The notes beneath the pieces are model-generated. The model saw only the letters and a program-made list of their open reading frames with translations. It was not told the DNA's origin and ran no database searches. The translations under genes were made by a program, and so were the position numbers. Of a stretch of DNA of 64,000 bases, positions 54,403-63,173 are shown piece by piece (the stretch's first letter is position 1; every line of letters starts with the position of its first letter). The DNA comes from Roseicitreum antarcticum (lineage in GTDB: Bacteria; Pseudomonadota; Alphaproteobacteria; Rhodobacterales; Rhodobacteraceae). The stretch spans positions 496,001 to 560,000 of the forward strand of contig NZ_CP061498.1 in assembly GCF_014681765.1 (NCBI RefSeq), read 5' to 3'.

Positions 54403-54492
54403 TGGCGGAGAGACAGGGATTCGAACCCTGGGAACCCGTTAAGGCTCAACGGTTTTCGAGACCGCCCCGTTCGACCACTCCGGCACCTCTCC
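54403..54492 (-). tRNA. tRNA-Ser (anticodon CGA)
   Basis: A 90-base class II tRNA on the minus strand: acceptor GGAGAGG with TCTCTCC, anticodon loop CTCGAAA, long variable arm, T loop GGTTCGAATCC, and encoded CCA. Reads UCG codons. Confidence 0.97.
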
Positions 54493-54713
54493 ACACTGCC
54501 CGCGATCTATTCGGTCTGGGCGTGGCGTGCAAGGGAAAATTCGCGGGGCCGGCGATGAAATCTGCTGATGCGCGTGCGCTGCCTCGCGCACGGCAAAACT
54601 GCCCGATGGAGCAATCATTTCCAGCCATCAGGCCGCGCAAATGCGTTCCCCGGGCCGCGCATGATCCTACCTCGCTGCAATCCTCAGTCGGTGCCGCGCC
54701 AGGAGGAGGCGCC

Positions 54714-55492
54714 TCAGGGCGTTCCGGGCGCGGCTTCGGCCCCGGTGCTCAAAAGTTCATTGGCCAGCCGGAAGGTTTGTTCGCGAATATCGGGGATTGC
54801 GGTGATTTCCGATAATGCGCCGCGCGCTGCGGGTCCGACCTCGAAGATGCACCGTGACGGCTGGCCCGTCTTGTTGATAACGTGGGCATCCGGCGTTGTG
54901 TCCAGGCTAAGTCGCAGCGGGTCCAGACGCGCGGCGCCGCATGTCAGCAGATCGCGGATGACCGGAGTGGCATCTGTGACGGGATCACGCCGGAGGCCGC
55001 CGCCGTCTATGACCTGATCCGCGACGATGGTCCTGGCCTTGTCAGCGCCGCGGGGTGCAAGCACAAGGTTGATGCGTCCGTCGCAGCGCCGCGTTGCCTG
55101 CCCACACTTGCTGCGCTGGGTCAGGACCTGGCCGTCTGTCCTTGCCTGCGCGACACATGCGGCGGATCTGGGCGGTATCTGGCCGAACCTTCGGGTGTGT
55201 GGACTGCGCGACGGCTTGATCGGGGCTGCAAGCAACGCGCCGCTGATCCTGATCTGAGGCCCATGCGCAAGCAGGCGCGCAATTGCGATCGCCCCCGGCG
55301 AATGCCCAACAAGCACGGCACCGGGATGGATCATCGTGGCGGCAGCGATCTCGGTAATCCATGCTTCGGGCGTCGGTTTCGCAAAGCAGTGCTGCTCGGT
55401 GATCTTGGCAGAAGGATCTGTGCCGCCCACCAATGCTGCCGATGTGGCGCGGCAGGGCCGTCGAGGCCCGGGATGAGCAAGGTGCGGATCAT
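54714..55492 (-). pseudogene. Chimeric remnant: RBBP9/YdeN-type hydrolase joined to YdhS-like FAD/NAD(P) protein end
   Basis: From the ATG at 55492 (strong GGGAGGGAG site) the frame reads MIRTLLIPGLDGPAAPH and then HWWAAQ, the start of an RBBP9/YdeN-type serine hydrolase. A frameshift near 55430 moves it to another frame that continues PEAWITEIAAATMIHPGAVL, then GHSPGAIAIARLLA and ISGALLAAPI. Near 55200 the similarity changes without a stop: PPRSAACVAQARTDGQVL, ADQVIDGGGLRRDPV, FEVGPAARGALSEITAIPDI, which is the C-terminal part of YdhS-like FAD/NAD(P)-binding proteins. It looks like the product of a deletion fusing two decayed genes. Family assignments are from memory of the motifs. Confidence 0.65.
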
Positions 55493-55772
55493 GGCAATCT
55501 CCCTCCCATCTGAACACTACCAAGTTTATCGTGTATTTGAATTCTATAGATTTCCCGTTCCGGAGAAGAATATCTTCCGACTGACAAAACGCCTGTCGTG
55601 CAAGCACGAGCAAAGAACGTGGCGCATTGTTGCGGCGTCATGGACATGGTTCAGGGGCAGCCGGGGCGGGGCGGTTCTCGGTGGTAGCACTCGGTAAGGT
55701 TGGCGCGTATCAAGGGCTTGCTGGGTCACATGCTGATTTACACACTTGTGCACAAAAGGGGGGGGACGGCAG

Positions 55773-57377
55773 ATGAAAGCGCTGATCCGCGCGGATGCGA
55801 CCGGCACCATCGGGGGCGGGCATATGATGCGCTGTCTGGCGCTGGCCAATGCCCTGCGCCGCCATGGGCATGAGGCGGCCTTCGTGATGGCGCAGACACA
55901 GCAAGATTGGTCAGGGACGGTCACATCGGCGGGGTTTCATGTCTATCCGGTCACCCCAGAGCCGCTGTCACCCGACCCAGATGGCCCGCCGCACAAGGGA
56001 TGGCTGTCCGCACCCTGGCCCCGCGATGCCGAGGTGACGGGCGCGGCAATGCGCGATTTCATGCCTGATTGCCTGATCTGGGATCATTATGGGCTGGACG
56101 CGCGCTGGGTGAATGCCGTGCGCCGCGCCTACAATGTCGGGGTCGTGCTGGCGATAGACGATCTGGATGACCGGGCGCTGGGGTCGGAACTGGTGCTGGA
56201 TCAGACGCGGCTGGACCGGGCAAGCGCGCGCGCCTTTCCGGCGCTTGCGCAAATGGCAGGGCCGGCATTCGCCACCCTGCGCCCGGAATTCGCCGATCTG
56301 CGCGCCGAGGCGCTGGCGCGAAGGGCGGCCGCACCGGGGGGGCGGGTTTTGGTCACGCTGGGCCTCGCGGACAGTGCCGGGATCGTGCCCGGAATCGCGG
56401 CGGTCCTGGCGGCGACCGAGGGGCTGGACGTAGATATCGTGATGGGCGCCCATGCCCAGACGTTGCCACGCGTGGCTGATATTTGCGCGACGTATCCGCA
56501 ACTTACCTTGCATGTGGACACGCCCGACATGGCGGCGCTGATGCTGCGCGCGGATCTGTGCATCGGGGCGGGCGGCATGACGAGTTGGGAGCGGTGCTGC
56601 CTGGGTCTTGGCACGCTGCTGATCCCTGTGGCCGACAATCAAAGCGGGAGTGCGCGGGCGCTGGAGGCGGCTGGGGCGGCGCAGGTCCTGGACTTGACGC
56701 GCGCCCGCGACCCCGCTGATCTGGCGGCGGCTGTGGCGAGGGCGTTGCGCGCAATACCGGCAATGGCGCAGGCGGCGGCGCGTCTGTGCGACGGGCAGGG
56801 TGCTACGCGCGTTGTGGATATTCTGGCGGCGACGCTGCGCCCGGTCGTGCCGTCCGATGCGCACCTGATGTTTGACTGGCGTAACCAGCCGCATATCCGC
56901 GCGGCCAGCCTTAATGCGGCTCCGTTGGAGTGGCCCAAGCATCTGGACTGGGTTGCCGCGCTGTCGCACCGCAGCGACGGGTTGTGGCGCATCTATGCCG
57001 AAGGGGAACGCGCGCTGGGGCATGTGAATGTGCGGCGGCTTTCGCCGGAGGATCTGGCTGAGAATTCAACCGAGGATTTGGGGGCGCGTTCCGGAGGGCT
57101 GTGGCGCTGGGGCTTCTATATCGGTGCGGTGGATGCACCGAAGGGGGCCGGGCGGCGCATGCTGGCGCGCGCCTTGAGCGAGGTGCTGAGGCGCCCGGAT
57201 TGTGCCGGGATCGAGGCTGAAGTGCGGGTGAACAACCCACGCTCTGCGGCGCTGCACCGCGCTATGGGGTTCCGGCAGACCGCAACGCGCGAGGATGGCG
57301 CGGTGCTTGTCTTTTTGCTGACTGAATGCGACATGAACAGGGTATTTGCCATTCAATTCCCGAAGGAACCGCGCTGA
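55773..57377 (+). CDS. pseG: PseG-PseH fusion: UDP-sugar hydrolase and N-acetyltransferase
   Basis: A 534-residue two-domain enzyme of pseudaminic acid synthesis. Residues 1-355 are PseG, which removes UDP from UDP-2,4-diacetamido-trideoxy-altrose: TIGGGHMMRCLALANAL with the catalytic-type His near 17, AIDDLDDRALG, and GAGGMTSWERCCLG. Residues about 360-525 are a GNAT domain (MFDWRNQPHIRAAS, VDAPKGAGRRMLARALSEVL, NNPRSAALHRAMGF) fitting PseH, which acetylates the 4-amino group. The steps catalysed are consecutive. The ATG at 55773 follows a G-rich stretch; the TGA overlaps pseI (TGATG). Confidence 0.92.
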   Translation: MKALIRADATGTIGGGHMMRCLALANALRRHGHEAAFVMAQTQQDWSGTVTSAGFHVYPVTPEPLSPDPDGPPHKGWLSAPWPRDAEVTGAAMRDFMPDCLIWDHYGLDARWVNAVRRAYNVGVVLAIDDLDDRALGSELVLDQTRLDRASARAFPALAQMAGPAFATLRPEFADLRAEALARRAAAPGGRVLVTLGLADSAGIVPGIAAVLAATEGLDVDIVMGAHAQTLPRVADICATYPQLTLHVDTPDMAALMLRADLCIGAGGMTSWERCCLGLGTLLIPVADNQSGSARALEAAGAAQVLDLTRARDPADLAAAVARALRAIPAMAQAAARLCDGQGATRVVDILAATLRPVVPSDAHLMFDWRNQPHIRAASLNAAPLEWPKHLDWVAALSHRSDGLWRIYAEGERALGHVNVRRLSPEDLAENSTEDLGARSGGLWRWGFYIGAVDAPKGAGRRMLARALSEVLRRPDCAGIEAEVRVNNPRSAALHRAMGFRQTATREDGAVLVFLLTECDMNRVFAIQFPKEPR

Positions 57378-58432
57378 TGACCCCGTTTCAGATTGCAGGC
57401 CGCCAGATTGGCGCCGGGCAGCCGCCCTACATCATTGCGGAACTTTCGGGCAACCATAACGGCGTGCTGGAGCGCGCGCTCGCGTTGGTCGATGCGGCGG
57501 CAGATGCGGGGGCGGATGCGGTCAAGTTGCAGACCTATACCGCCGATACGATCACCATTGACGTGGAACGCCCGGAGTTTCGCATCAGCGGCGGCCTTTG
57601 GGATGGTCGGTCGCTGCATGAGCTGTACCGCGAAGCCTCGACGCCCTGGGAATGGCACGCGGCCCTGTTCGACCGTGCGCGGGAGCGGGGGCTGCATTGC
57701 TTTTCCTCACCCTTCGATCCTACGGCAGTGGCCTTTTTGGCAACGCTGGACGCGCCTGCCTACAAGATCGCCTCGTTCGAGATTGTCGACACGCCGCTGA
57801 TCCGGGAGGTGGGCGCGCAGGGCAAGCCGGTCATCATCTCGACCGGGGTGGCCAGCCTGGGCGAGATCGAGGAAGGCTTGCGCGCTGCGCGTGAAGGCGG
57901 GGCTGCGGGCGTGGCGCTGCTGCATTGCGTCTCGGCCTATCCTGCGGCGGTCGAGGATATGCGGCTGAGCACGATTGCCACACTGGCGGCGGCCTTCGAC
58001 GTGCCAGTGGGATTATCCGACCATTCGCCGGGCGCGACCGTCGCCGTTGCTGCCGTGGCGCTGGGGGCCTGCATCATTGAAAAGCACCTGACGCTGGCGC
58101 GGGCCGATGGCGGGCCGGATGCGGCGTTTTCGCTGGAACCGGCAGAGTTCGCGGCGCTGGTGCAAGATTGCCGCACGGCGCATCTGGCGCTGGGTGCGCC
58201 GCGCCATGACCGGGTGGGGATCGGTGGCGAGAATGCGCTTTTCCGACGCTCGCTCTATGTCGTGGCTGATGTGGCGGCGGGTGCTACGCTGAATGAAGAA
58301 AATGTGCGGTCGATCCGCCCGGGCCTGGGCCTTGCACCCCGTCACCTGCCCGAAGTTCTGGGCCGTCCCGCCACCCGTGTGCTGCGCCGTGGTGAGCCGC
58401 TGGACTTCACCATGGTGGGGCCAAAGGCATGA
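57377..58432 (+). CDS. pseI: Pseudaminic acid synthase
   Basis: PseI condenses 2,4-diacetamido-2,4,6-trideoxy-altrose with phosphoenolpyruvate to pseudaminic acid. The 351-residue protein has the NeuB-like TIM barrel (YIIAELSGNHNG, ADAVKLQTYTADTITID, KPVIISTGVASLGEIEEG, LSDHSPGATVAVAAVALGA, IIEKHLTLARADGGPDAAFS) and a C-terminal SAF domain (RRSLYVVADVAAGATLNEENV). The ATG at 57377 overlaps the stop of the fusion gene; it overlaps the next gene by four bases. Confidence 0.95.
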   Translation: MTPFQIAGRQIGAGQPPYIIAELSGNHNGVLERALALVDAAADAGADAVKLQTYTADTITIDVERPEFRISGGLWDGRSLHELYREASTPWEWHAALFDRARERGLHCFSSPFDPTAVAFLATLDAPAYKIASFEIVDTPLIREVGAQGKPVIISTGVASLGEIEEGLRAAREGGAAGVALLHCVSAYPAAVEDMRLSTIATLAAAFDVPVGLSDHSPGATVAVAAVALGACIIEKHLTLARADGGPDAAFSLEPAEFAALVQDCRTAHLALGAPRHDRVGIGGENALFRRSLYVVADVAAGATLNEENVRSIRPGLGLAPRHLPEVLGRPATRVLRRGEPLDFTMVGPKA

Positions 58433-59931
58433 CTATCCGGCTTTTCTGTGTTGCGACGTCGAAAAGCGACACGCCGATCATCGCGCAGATGCAGCAGATC
58501 GCGGGTGAGGATCTTACAATTGCGCTGCAACTGGGCGGTACTGATGCGGCGTTCAAGGGAACTTCGCTCAGCCGGATGAACCGAAAGCGCGGCACGGTGG
58601 GGCACCTCATGGACCACGATCGCTACCGTGGCGCGGCGCAGGCCCTTTTCCGGCAGCCGCGCTACCTGCAAGCGATGGAGGAATTCATCACCCATCTGGA
58701 GCGGCGGAATGAGAACAACGATCTGCGCCCGCACCGGATCCATGCCATGCAGGAATATTCCGATTACTTCCACATTCTCGCTGATGCCATGGCTGCGAAG
58801 ATCCGCGAAAGTGGCGCCACCCATGCGTTGTTTTTCAACGTTCCGCACCTGGCCTATGATTCCATCGCGTTTCAGGTTGCCCGGGCCATGGGGTTGCCCA
58901 CGCTGGTGCTGACACAATCGCTGTTTCCGGCGCAGTATTTTTCGATGGGCGATCCTGCCGATCTGGGCGCGTTTGCGCCACGGGACGATGCGCCGCGTTA
59001 TCCGATCGACAAACAGGCGCAGCTCGACCTGTTCTACATGAAGGATGTGAAGCAAGAGCCCTCGCCGCGTGGGCGGGTTTCGGCGCGCGCGATGCTGAAC
59101 CTTGCGGCCTTCCTCATCACGCGCCGACCGCGCGCCGCGCTGAACCCCGCCTATTTGCGGCGCATTCTGTTGCGGATGCAGGCGATCTATGGCGGCCTTC
59201 CCAACTGGCGCGATCCTTTCGCCAAATTCTTCCATGACAGCCAGTTGGATTACTTCGACCATCTGGTGGAGCACGAAACTGCGCCCGTCGATCTGTCGAC
59301 CCCATATGTCTACATGCCGTTGCAGTTGCAGCCCGAGATGACCACGGCATCACTGGGCGGTATCTACACCGATCAGGCGCTGGCCATCGAACGGCTGGCC
59401 GACATGCTGCCTGAGGGCGTGCGCATCCTGGTGAAGGAAAACCCCAAGCAGGGCGCTTACATGCGCGGCCCGATGTTCTTTCACCGCCTTAAACGTATCC
59501 CGCAGGTGCATTTCCTGCCGTCTTTCGCCGACACCCATGCCCTGACCGCCAATGCGCAATTCGTGGCCACCGTTACTGGCACCGTCGGGTGGGAGGCTGT
59601 GCGACTGGGCAAGCCGGTGCTGACCTTCGGGCGGGCTTGGTACCGCAGTTTTCCGGGCGTCGTCGAATACCGCGATGGGCTGGAATATGCCGAAGTGGCG
59701 CAATTGACATGGGAGCACGCGGCGTTGGAGCGCGCGGTGGGCGACCTGCTGTCGCGCTGCCACGGCGGGATCATCGAGCGGCACTATCGCAAGATGGTGG
59801 CAGACCACGACCCTGAGGAAAACGCAGCGCAGGTCGCGCGCAGCATACTGGACCTGTTGTCGGGCCGCGCCGTGCCCACGTTTGGCAGCATGGGCGTGCA
59901 GGGTTCATCCGATGCGCCCGGCGCGCTTTAG
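58429..59931 (+). CDS. KpsC/KpsS-like glycosyltransferase, candidate CMP-pseudaminic acid transferase
   Basis: A 500-residue protein coupled to pseI (ATGA). The N-terminal half is poorly conserved. The C-terminal third reads like capsule-type beta-Kdo transferases (KpsC/KpsS): ILVKENPKQGAYMRGP, then VATVTGTVGWEAVRLGKPVL and TFGRAWY. Those enzymes use CMP-Kdo, a nine- or eight-carbon keto sugar activated like pseudaminic acid. With its position directly after pseI, the simplest reading is a transferase that puts pseudaminic acid on flagellin or a polysaccharide. This is inference from context. No membrane segment is seen. Confidence 0.75.
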   Translation: MTIRLFCVATSKSDTPIIAQMQQIAGEDLTIALQLGGTDAAFKGTSLSRMNRKRGTVGHLMDHDRYRGAAQALFRQPRYLQAMEEFITHLERRNENNDLRPHRIHAMQEYSDYFHILADAMAAKIRESGATHALFFNVPHLAYDSIAFQVARAMGLPTLVLTQSLFPAQYFSMGDPADLGAFAPRDDAPRYPIDKQAQLDLFYMKDVKQEPSPRGRVSARAMLNLAAFLITRRPRAALNPAYLRRILLRMQAIYGGLPNWRDPFAKFFHDSQLDYFDHLVEHETAPVDLSTPYVYMPLQLQPEMTTASLGGIYTDQALAIERLADMLPEGVRILVKENPKQGAYMRGPMFFHRLKRIPQVHFLPSFADTHALTANAQFVATVTGTVGWEAVRLGKPVLTFGRAWYRSFPGVVEYRDGLEYAEVAQLTWEHAALERAVGDLLSRCHGGIIERHYRKMVADHDPEENAAQVARSILDLLSGRAVPTFGSMGVQGSSDAPGAL

Positions 59932-60071
59932 GGCCAGTCCGTTGAGGCAGCGGGTACGATGACAGCTTGGCGCGCGTTCTCTTGAAAAACGCCCCTCTTC
60001 GGCCCAGCCTGTGGCGCAGCCTGAATGCCGCCCCGTAAAAGCACGCCCGTCTAAACGGTGTCTTCAATTTG

Positions 60072-60101
60072 GCCGATCCCAAGAACGCCGATCCCAAGAA
60101 C
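60072..60101. repeat. 15-bp tandem duplication
   Basis: GCCGATCCCAAGAAC occurs twice back to back (60072-60086, 60087-60101) in the gap before the broken peptidase gene. The rest of the 288-base gap 59932-60219 shows nothing else. Confidence 0.9.
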
Positions 60102-60219
60102 ATTGTTCCAGATTTCCTGTAGCGACGGTCGCGTGTCAGCGTCCTTCGACAGATTGCGCCCTTTTCAGACAGCCGTCCGCTGGTCTGAAATTTGACCGGG
60201 GCGAGGGGTAGGAGAATGC

Positions 60220-60800
60220 ATGAAACGCTGCAAGCTGTGGATTGCAACGATTGGTCTGGCAAGCGTCGTTGGGTCCGCGCGGGCTGACCCCATCGCGATG
60301 GGGCGGCGGATGGCGGAGACATTTCTCAGCGGCGATCTCGAAGCGATCTGGGTGAGCTCGACGCCAGAGATGCGGCAAGCATTTGGCTCAACAGACAATC
60401 TGGCATTGCTGCGCGAAGACTTGTTGACCGATTTTGGCGCAGAGGAAGCGATCCTGTCCGAGCGCGCGAAAACACAGGCCGGGCTTGATGTCTTTACCCG
60501 GATTTCGCGGTGGTCAAACACGCCCGTGCCGCTGGAGATTCCTCGCCCATTTGCAGCGGGGCAGCCTTGCTGTCGCCAAGGGCGGCTCTGTCACGACGGG
60601 ACAGCAAATCGGCCAATGCGGAAACAGCGGCAACACATCCGAAACGCACCTGCACTTCCACATGCAAACCAGCCTGATGTTGGGGCAAGGGGAAGGTCTG
60701 CCAGCACAATTCAGGAATTACCTGGCGAACGGTGTGCTGATCGACCGAGGCGAGCCGACAGAAGGCGAGACCATCGAGCCTGGAAAGTGCCCGTGTTGTC
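60220..60800 (+). pseudogene. Broken M23 metallopeptidase gene
   Basis: The first frame gives a signal peptide (LWIATIGLASVVGSARA) and a small helical domain (about 23-95: MGRRMAETFLSGDLEAIW, FGSTDNLALLREDLLTDFG), usual before secreted M23 endopeptidases. Around 60530 the coding continues in another frame with HLQRGSLAVAKGGSVTTGQQ, then IGQCGNSGNTSETHLHFHMQ and GEGLPAQFRNYLANG, the M23 C-terminal part including the metal-binding HLHFH. The middle with the first metal ligands (HxxxD) is missing, so a deletion plus frameshift has killed it. It runs into the 3' end of pseC. Confidence 0.8.
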
Positions 60801-60867
60801 GGGCAAAGCGTATCGAACGGCACCGCGGCGGGGGTGCTTCTGGCGATGACGTGTCTGGCTGCGCGTA

Positions 60868-62013
60868 TCAGGCGGTGAGGGCGCGGGTCAGGGCAGTGAC
60901 GACCTGATCTTGCTCGACTTCCGTCAGGCGGGTGTGCAGCGGCAGGCTGATGGCGCGGTGGTAAAACCCCTCGGAGACCGGAAACGCGCCCCAGTCGAAG
61001 CCGCGCGCACGCCAGAACGGGTGCGTGTGGACCGGGATGTAATGCACGTTCACGCCGATCCCGTCGGCCCGCAGGGCAGCGAATACCCGCGCGCGGTTTT
61101 GCACTTGCACCGGATAGAGGTGCAGCGCCGAATGGCCATCGGGGGATTGCACCGGGCGCACCACGTCCAGACCGGCCAGCAATTGGTCATAGCGGCGGGC
61201 AAGGACATGGCGACGCGCGATGAAATCATCGAGCCGGTCCAACTGCGACAGGCCAAGCGCGGCCTGAATATCGGTCATCCGGTAGTTATAGCCGAGCGAG
61301 ATCTGCTCATAATACCAGCCGCCCTGATCGCCCGCATCTTGCATCTGGGCTGCGTCGCGCGTCACCCCGTGCGACCGGCCCAGCACCATGCGGCGCGCCA
61401 GATCGGCGTCGTTCGTCGTGGCGCAGCCGCCTTCGGCAGTCGTGATGATCTTGACCGGATGGAACGAAAAGACCGTGATGTCGGAATGTGCGCAGCCGCC
61501 CACGGGCGCGCCCTGGTAGCTGGCGCCGATGGAATGGGACGCATCCTCGATCACCCGCACGCCATGGGCGCGCGCCAGCGCGCCGATGGCCGCCATATCG
61601 GCGGTCTGGCCCGCGAAATGCACAGGGATCAGTACCTTTGGCAAGCGGCCCGCGCGCTTTGCTGCGTCCAGTTTCGCGCCAAGCGCCTTGGGGCACATCA
61701 GGTAGGTCTGGGGGTCGATATCGACGAAATCGACATCAGCCCCGCAATAGAGGCCGACATTGGCCGACGCGACGAAGGTGTTCGGCACAGTCCACAGCAG
61801 GTCGCCCGGCCCAAGGTCCAGCGCCATGCACGCGATATGCAGGCCCGAGGTGGCGGAGTTCACCGCGACGGCGTGGGCGGCCCCGGTGCGCGTGGCAATC
61901 GCTGTCTCGAACGCGGGGATGGCCGGTCCTTGCGTCAGGAAGTCCGAGCGCAGGACGGCCTCGACCGCGCGGATGTCGTCTTCCGAGATGTCTTGCCGGC
62001 CATAGGGGATCAT
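60868..62013 (-). CDS. pseC: UDP-4-amino-4,6-dideoxy-N-acetyl-altrosamine transaminase
   Basis: PseC is the PLP-dependent aminotransferase that aminates the product of PseB. The 381-residue protein starts MIPYGRQDISEDDIRAVEAV, a typical DegT/DnrJ/EryC1 start, and contains VIEDASHSIGASYQG and the PLP-lysine segment FSFHPVKIITTAEGGC near 180. The ATG at 62013 lies two bases after the pseB stop, with GGGAAG upstream. The longer frame only overlaps pseB. Confidence 0.95.
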   Translation of the reverse strand: MIPYGRQDISEDDIRAVEAVLRSDFLTQGPAIPAFETAIATRTGAAHAVAVNSATSGLHIACMALDLGPGDLLWTVPNTFVASANVGLYCGADVDFVDIDPQTYLMCPKALGAKLDAAKRAGRLPKVLIPVHFAGQTADMAAIGALARAHGVRVIEDASHSIGASYQGAPVGGCAHSDITVFSFHPVKIITTAEGGCATTNDADLARRMVLGRSHGVTRDAAQMQDAGDQGGWYYEQISLGYNYRMTDIQAALGLSQLDRLDDFIARRHVLARRYDQLLAGLDVVRPVQSPDGHSALHLYPVQVQNRARVFAALRADGIGVNVHYIPVHTHPFWRARGFDWGAFPVSEGFYHRAISLPLHTRLTEVEQDQVVTALTRALTA

Positions 62014-62015
62014 GT

Positions 62016-63014
62016 TCAGAACTTCCCGATCTTCTGCGCGTTGCGCGCGATCCAGTCTTGCAATGTCGCGACGCTCATCCATTCGGGGTTGCTGTCGGAG
62101 GCGTAGGAGTAATCCGGCGCGACTTTGCGCCCATCCTTGATGCGCACCGGATCGCTGGACCAATTGTGGATCGCGGGGATGATCTTGAAATACTTGTCGT
62201 ATTCATAGGTGTGATCGGCGTCTTCAGCCCCGATCATCTGTTCGTGCAGCTTTTCGCCGGGGCGGATGCCCACCATATCGTGCCGGGCATCGGGGGCGAC
62301 GGCGCGCGCGATGTCGAGGATGTTCATCGACGGGATCTTGCGCACATAGATCTCGCCGCCCACCATGTCGTCCAGCGCGTGCCAGACCAGTTCGACGCCT
62401 TGTTCCAGGGTAATCATGAAGCGCGTCATGCGCCCGTCGGTTATCGGCAGGACGCCTGTGTCGCGCTGTTGCAGAAAGAACGGGATGACCGATCCGCGCG
62501 ACCCCATGACATTGCCATAGCGCACCACCGAAAAGCGGCATTTATCGGCGCCGGAATACGAATTGCCCGCGACGAACAGCTTGTCCGATGCCAGTTTCGT
62601 CGCGCCATAAAGGTTGATCGGGCTGGACGCTTTGTCGGTGGATAGCGCCACACAGCGCTTCACGCCCTTGTCGATGCAGGCGTCGATGACGTTCATCGCG
62701 CCGTTGATATTGGTCTTGACGCATTCAAAGGGGTTGTATTCAGCGGTAGGCACGATCTTGGTTGCCGCAGCATGCACGACATAATCCACCCCGTCCATCG
62801 CGCGGTACAGGCGATCGCGGTCGCGCACATCGCCGATGAAAAAGCGTACTTCGGGGTGCTGGCCATAGATCTTTGCCATGTCCCATTGTTTCATCTCGTC
62901 GCGCGAATAGATGATGATGCGCCGGGGCTTGTAGCGCGCCAGTGTCATCGGCACAAACGCCGAGCCGAAGGACCCGGTGCCGCCGGTCAAAAGGATTGTC
63001 GCGCCTTCCTGCAT
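62016..63014 (-). CDS. pseB: UDP-N-acetylglucosamine 4,6-dehydratase (inverting)
   Basis: PseB starts pseudaminic acid synthesis by dehydrating UDP-GlcNAc with C5 inversion. The 332-residue short-chain dehydrogenase has ILLTGGTGSFGSAFVP (NADP binding), HAAATKIVPTAEYNPFECVK with the inverting-type catalytic Lys region, STDKASSPINLYGATKLASD with the Tyr-x-x-x-Lys variant, and RPGEKLHEQMI. Directly upstream of pseC. Confidence 0.96.
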   Translation of the reverse strand: MQEGATILLTGGTGSFGSAFVPMTLARYKPRRIIIYSRDEMKQWDMAKIYGQHPEVRFFIGDVRDRDRLYRAMDGVDYVVHAAATKIVPTAEYNPFECVKTNINGAMNVIDACIDKGVKRCVALSTDKASSPINLYGATKLASDKLFVAGNSYSGADKCRFSVVRYGNVMGSRGSVIPFFLQQRDTGVLPITDGRMTRFMITLEQGVELVWHALDDMVGGEIYVRKIPSMNILDIARAVAPDARHDMVGIRPGEKLHEQMIGAEDADHTYEYDKYFKIIPAIHNWSSDPVRIKDGRKVAPDYSYASDSNPEWMSVATLQDWIARNAQKIGKF

Positions 63015-63067
63015 GTCGAAGCCTTTATTCTTGGCGGCGTGGTCGTGCCGCGCTCTGACGTGATTTC

Positions 63068-63096
63068 AGCCTCGGGCACGGTAAAGGCCCGAGGCT
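63068..63096. other. Inverted repeat between pseB and the HisF-like gene
   Basis: AGCCTCGGGC (63068-63077) pairs with GCCCGAGGCT (63087-63096), 10 bp around nine bases. It is downstream of the HisF-like gene on the minus strand, but no T-run follows, so it may be a weak terminator or a processing site. Confidence 0.5.
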
Positions 63097-63173
63097 GGCC
63101 ATTCGCGGTCCGCTCTAGCCCAGCCGCCGGTCTCTGTCCAGCCAATGGGCGGGCTGGCGGGGTGGCAGCGGGG

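Noticed and set aside
54882-55697. 271-residue plus-strand gene
   Set aside because: Rich in Cys and Arg with no family character; it is antisense to the chimeric remnant, which shows readable family motifs.
53858-60800. Prophage or active genomic island
   Set aside because: Apart from the integrase fragment there are no phage, transposase or conjugation genes, and no att repeat was found by eye.
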